From: an uncultured Flavobacterium sp.
Lineage (GTDB): Bacteria > Bacteroidota > Bacteroidia > Flavobacteriales > Flavobacteriaceae
Direction: 5' to 3'
NCBI GenBank assembly: GCA_946886675.1
Contig: CAMPIZ010000038.1
Coordinates: 1 to 10,124 of the forward strand
DNA: 10,124 bases
Shown here: positions 7,087-10,124 of the stretch, piece after piece
How the letters are laid out: each line of letters begins with the position of its first letter
Numbering within the stretch: position 1 is the stretch's first letter
Notes under the pieces: model-generated
Seen by the model: the letters and a program-made list of their open reading frames with translations, nothing else
The model's database searches: none
Told to the model about the DNA's origin: nothing
Position numbers and translations under genes: made by a program

Positions 7087-10000
7087 TTAGAAATTTAAGT
7101 TTAGACCAAACAGGTAAGTTCTTGGAACCGGATAGAAACCAAAGTCGATACCGGATGATAATGGTGCACCGCTTGAAGCACCCGGGTCAAAACCTCTGTA
7201 TTTTGTAAAGGTATACACGTTGTTTACACCGGCATACAGCCTTAGTTTGGTAATACCTGCCCTTTTTGTAAAATCAGGATTAATGGTATAGCCAAGCTGC
7301 ACATTTTGTATTCTCAGGTAAGAAGCGTCTTCCACATAATAATCAGAGAATATGGTGTTTGCAGTAGCGCCTGTAGTTACACGCGGTACAGAGTTGCTGG
7401 TGCCTTCGCCTGTCCAGCGGTCAAGCACATAGTTTAGCCTGTTTACATCAGTAAGTGTCCTTTCGTAGTTTCTTACCATGTCATTGCCAAGTGAGGCAAA
7501 TGCAAAGGCTACAAAATCAAAGCCTTTATATTCAAAGCTCAGGTTAAGCCCCATAGTAGCGTCCGGTATAGGATCTCCTATATTAGTACGGTCATTAGCA
7601 TTTAAAACGCCGTCGCCATTAGTATCTACAAATCTAAGGTCACCCGGCCTTGCCGTAGCTCCCAGAGCTGCCTGGCTTGGATGAGCATCAACCTCTGCCT
7701 GATTCTGGAAGATACCGTCTGTTTGGTACCCATAGAAGTAACCCATTGGCTGTCCTACTTCCATACGGGTAGGCTGTGGTTGTCCCACACCAAATTCACC
7801 GCCCGGGAACCAACCTGTACCGTTGTTAACCTCGGTAACTTCATTATCAATAAATGCTGCAGTATAAGTAGCCTTAAAGTTAAAATCTTCACCAAATGTT
7901 TCGTTATAAGTAAGTGCAAATTCAAATCCTTTATTAACTACACTACCGGCATTTATGGTTGGATTTTGTCCGCCAGGGCCATAAGTACCTATAATACCTG
8001 AAACCGGTATGCCTGTAATAAGCAGGTCATGCCTTTCATCATAAAAATAATCGGCTACTAAAGATAGTTTGTCATCAAAGAAGTTAAGATCCATACCTAC
8101 GTCAAATTTTCTGGCTTCTTCCCATACAATATCGGCATTAGGTAGTGCTCCAATAGCAAAACCGCTTACAAGCTGGCCATCCAGAACATAGGTAGCTTCT
8201 CCGTTTAATAATCCTACATACCTGTTATCGCCAATAAGGTCGTTACCCATAATACCGTAGCTGGCCCTTAATTTTGCAAAGTTTAAGAAACTCGAATCAC
8301 CATAGAAAGGCTCTTCTGAAATTACCCAACCTCCTGTAACCGAAGGGAAGTAGGCAACACGGTTGTTAGGCCCAAATTTTGTTGAAGAATCCCTCCTGAA
8401 CATAGCTGATAATAAATACCTGCCTTTATAGTCGTACTGAAGCCTGCCAAAGTAAGAAAGCCTTCTTTCATCATAACCGTATGAACTTGCTGTTTTAGAG
8501 TCGGCATAACCTGTTGTAAGGCTTATGTCTGCATAATCCCATGAGTTGTTTGGTACATCAAAACCTGTGGCATATAAACCTTTACCCCATGTTTTGTATA
8601 TGGTTGAACCCAGCATAACGCCAAAGTTGTGTGCTTCATTAAATGAGAACTTATAATTAGCAAAGAAGTCGAAAGTATAGTCGTTATCATCAAAAGCATT
8701 TTGGTTTACACTGCTTCTTACGTTATCAAATACTTTTCCGCCATAAGATATCTGCTTGTTAAAAATCCTCTCGTCCCTGTTTAGTGTATTGAAACCTACA
8801 CGGGCTGTTAAGGTAAGATTTTCTATAGGCTCATAATCCAGTCCAAAAGTACCGTTAAGCTTTTTGCTGTTATAATCATTATAAGTGTTGGCTATTTGTG
8901 CAAGCGGGTTAATAATCTCGTTACCAAGGTTACTTCCCGGTATATTAGCCCCTCCTGTAGGTAAAACTGTAAATTCCCCATTCTCATTATAAGGAGAATA
9001 AATAGCCGGAGTATTAATAGCATTAAATAATACCGATCCAAGCACGTTTTCATTAAATCCCTGCCTGTCGGTAGTAGTAAAGATAATGTTAGTATTAAAC
9101 TTAAGATTATCCAGTAAATCAACATTTAATCCTATACGTGCTGTATTACGTTCAAAGTGCGATTTATCTTCACCGCCTATAATACCTGTCTGGTCAAAAT
9201 GTGAACCACTTATTATATAAGACATTTTTTCTCCACCTCCGGAAACGCTGAAGTCGTGGTTTATCATAGGCGCTCCTTTATCAAACACCTCATCCTGCCA
9301 GTCTGTCCCTTCGCCAAGCTGTGCGGCATTAGGAAAAGGTATTGCCTGTCCGTTGTTGGCATAAGCCTCATTTAAAAGGAAAGCATATTCTGTAGCATTA
9401 AGCAGCGGAAGCTTTCTTGTGGTTTCCTGAAAACCTGTATAAGTATTGTAGGTAAAGCTGGTTTTGCTGTTTTTTTTACCTCTTTTGGTTGTTATAAGTA
9501 CAACACCATTAGCACCGGCAGTACCATAAATAGCTGCCTGGGCATCTTTTAATACGGTTATGCTTTCCACATCGTTAAAGTTAATATCGCTCATAACACC
9601 TATATACCCATCTATTAATACAAGAGGGGCATTATTATTATTTGAAGCAATACCCCTTATCCTGATATCAAGGCCTGCACCCGGCGCACCTGACTGTGTT
9701 GTTACATTAACACCACTTACAGTACCCTGTAATGCCTGTTCCATTTTTACGGGCCTAAGGTTTTCTATAGTTTCGTTGCTAACCACGCTTACAGCACCTG
9801 TAATTTCTTTTTTACGCTGAGTACCATAACCTATTACTACTACCTCATCAAGCAACTGCGCACTTTCCTGTAAAGATATTGTAAGGTTCTGGCTGAATGT
9901 AACCATTTTTTCCTGAGGCTCAAAACCAATAAATGTAAATACAAGTGTTGAACCTGAGGGTGCAGCAATCATGAAATTACCATCCATGTCTGTAACAGTA

Positions 10001-10124
10001 CCCGTAGCAGAGTTTTTAATGCTGACATTTACACCGGGCATCGGCAGGCCGGTGGCAGCTTCATTTACTGTACCCGTAATTTCAACTTCCTGCGCATAGC
10101 AGAAGGATGAAATCAGGATAAAAG
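7087..10124 (-). CDS. susC: SusC/RagA-family TonB-linked outer-membrane transporter (5' end cut by window edge)
   Basis: TonB-dependent outer-membrane barrel that imports oligosaccharides with its SusD partner. 1011 codons and the stop are visible. The frame stays open to the right edge, so the methionine at 10041 is internal and not the start. The first visible residues, FILISSFCYAQ, are the end of a type I signal peptide with probable cleavage near CYA/Q. Next come a carboxypeptidase-regulatory-like domain (about residues 12-90 of the visible part), the SusC hallmark LDEVVVIGYGTQ (91-102), a plug domain (about 107-214, with IRIRG, PLVLIDG, VESITVLKDA and GANGVVLITTKRGK), and the barrel to the terminal phenylalanine (YLFGLNLNF). 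A calcium-loop-like DTNGDGVLNAND lies at 833-844. Only about 10-15 N-terminal residues should be missing. It is the most upstream gene seen here and probably the first of the operon, so the promoter and regulator would lie off the right edge. Confidence 0.97.
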   Translation of the reverse strand, partial: FILISSFCYAQEVEITGTVNEAATGLPMPGVNVSIKNSATGTVTDMDGNFMIAAPSGSTLVFTFIGFEPQEKMVTFSQNLTISLQESAQLLDEVVVIGYGTQRKKEITGAVSVVSNETIENLRPVKMEQALQGTVSGVNVTTQSGAPGAGLDIRIRGIASNNNNAPLVLIDGYIGVMSDINFNDVESITVLKDAQAAIYGTAGANGVVLITTKRGKKNSKTSFTYNTYTGFQETTRKLPLLNATEYAFLLNEAYANNGQAIPFPNAAQLGEGTDWQDEVFDKGAPMINHDFSVSGGGEKMSYIISGSHFDQTGIIGGEDKSHFERNTARIGLNVDLLDNLKFNTNIIFTTTDRQGFNENVLGSVLFNAINTPAIYSPYNENGEFTVLPTGGANIPGSNLGNEIINPLAQIANTYNDYNSKKLNGTFGLDYEPIENLTLTARVGFNTLNRDERIFNKQISYGGKVFDNVRSSVNQNAFDDNDYTFDFFANYKFSFNEAHNFGVMLGSTIYKTWGKGLYATGFDVPNNSWDYADISLTTGYADSKTASSYGYDERRLSYFGRLQYDYKGRYLLSAMFRRDSSTKFGPNNRVAYFPSVTGGWVISEEPFYGDSSFLNFAKLRASYGIMGNDLIGDNRYVGLLNGEATYVLDGQLVSGFAIGALPNADIVWEEARKFDVGMDLNFFDDKLSLVADYFYDERHDLLITGIPVSGIIGTYGPGGQNPTINAGSVVNKGFEFALTYNETFGEDFNFKATYTAAFIDNEVTEVNNGTGWFPGGEFGVGQPQPTRMEVGQPMGYFYGYQTDGIFQNQAEVDAHPSQAALGATARPGDLRFVDTNGDGVLNANDRTNIGDPIPDATMGLNLSFEYKGFDFVAFAFASLGNDMVRNYERTLTDVNRLNYVLDRWTGEGTSNSVPRVTTGATANTIFSDYYVEDASYLRIQNVQLGYTINPDFTKRAGITKLRLYAGVNNVYTFTKYRGFDPGASSGAPLSSGIDFGFYPVPRTYLFGLNLNF
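7591..7626 (-). other. EF-hand/dockerin-like calcium-binding loop in the SusC barrel
   Basis: The twelve residues DTNGDGVLNAND (833-844 of the visible protein) match the EF-hand loop spacing: Asp1, Asn3, Asp5, Gly6, a hydrophobic residue at 8, and Asp12. Similar DxNGDG segments are frequent in the C-terminal part of SusC-like barrels. Calcium binding is inferred from the motif alone. Confidence 0.55.
9817..9852 (-). other. SusC-family hallmark LDEVVVIGYGTQ before the plug domain
   Basis: This segment links the regulatory-like N-terminal domain to the plug and lies where TonB-dependent transporters carry the TonB-contact region. It is near-invariant in SusC/RagA proteins and marks the family here. 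Whether these exact residues contact TonB is not shown by the sequence. Confidence 0.7.

Noticed and set aside
7082..7088. A7 run at the SusC/SusD junction as a slippage or frameshift site
   Set aside because: The SusC stop TAA begins with a T before the run and is read before slippage could matter. Both proteins have normal family ends and starts.
7681..8001. Plus-strand open frame of 106 codons opposite susC
   Set aside because: It is a shadow frame antisense to the SusC barrel and shows no protein-like motif.
10039..10041. Methionine at 10041 as the SusC start
   Set aside because: The frame continues upstream through a signal-peptide end (FILISSFCYAQ) and the first strand of the regulatory-like domain (EVEITGTVNEAATG), so this Met is internal.

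Overview
The window is one co-oriented block of five genes, all on the minus strand. It has the gene content and order of a Bacteroidota polysaccharide utilization locus (PUL), probably from a member of the Flavobacteriaceae. The evidence is a SusC/SusD pair with family-typical motifs, lipoprotein signals followed by acidic surface-export residues, A-rich translation starts without Shine-Dalgarno sequences, and moderately AT-rich coding DNA rich in ATA and TTA codons. The genus cannot be fixed from this sequence.

In transcription order (right to left): a SusC-like TonB-dependent transporter (7087-10124, its first few signal-peptide residues lie beyond the right edge); a SusD-like surface glycan-binding lipoprotein (5577-7082); a lipoprotein in the SusE position with two PKD-like domains and two tandem carbohydrate-binding-like modules (4018-5571); a GH16 endo-beta-glucanase lipoprotein of laminarinase type with a PKD-like domain and an unassigned beta-rich middle domain (2379-4013); and a BglX-like GH3 beta-glucosidase lipoprotein (1-2285, lacking only its last few residues at the left edge). 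The first four genes are separated by 4, 5 and 4 bases. The fifth follows a 93-base gap that holds an RNA hairpin.

The likely pathway is as follows. The GH16 enzyme cuts a beta-1,3-glucan (laminarin is the best guess; mixed-linkage beta-glucan is the alternative) at the cell surface. The PKD/CBM protein and SusD hold the chains and oligosaccharides, SusC imports them with TonB energy, and the GH3 enzyme releases glucose in the periplasm. Lipoprotein sorting residues fit this: SusD, the SusE-position protein and GH16 have acidic residues just after the lipid-bearing cysteine, and GH3 does not.

The overall system is a known type, and I see no undescribed mechanism. The least-explained parts are the duplicated binding module, the GH16 middle domain, and the hairpin before GH3. 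No regulator, tRNA, rRNA, mobile element or CRISPR array is visible. No stretch longer than 93 bases lacks a gene.
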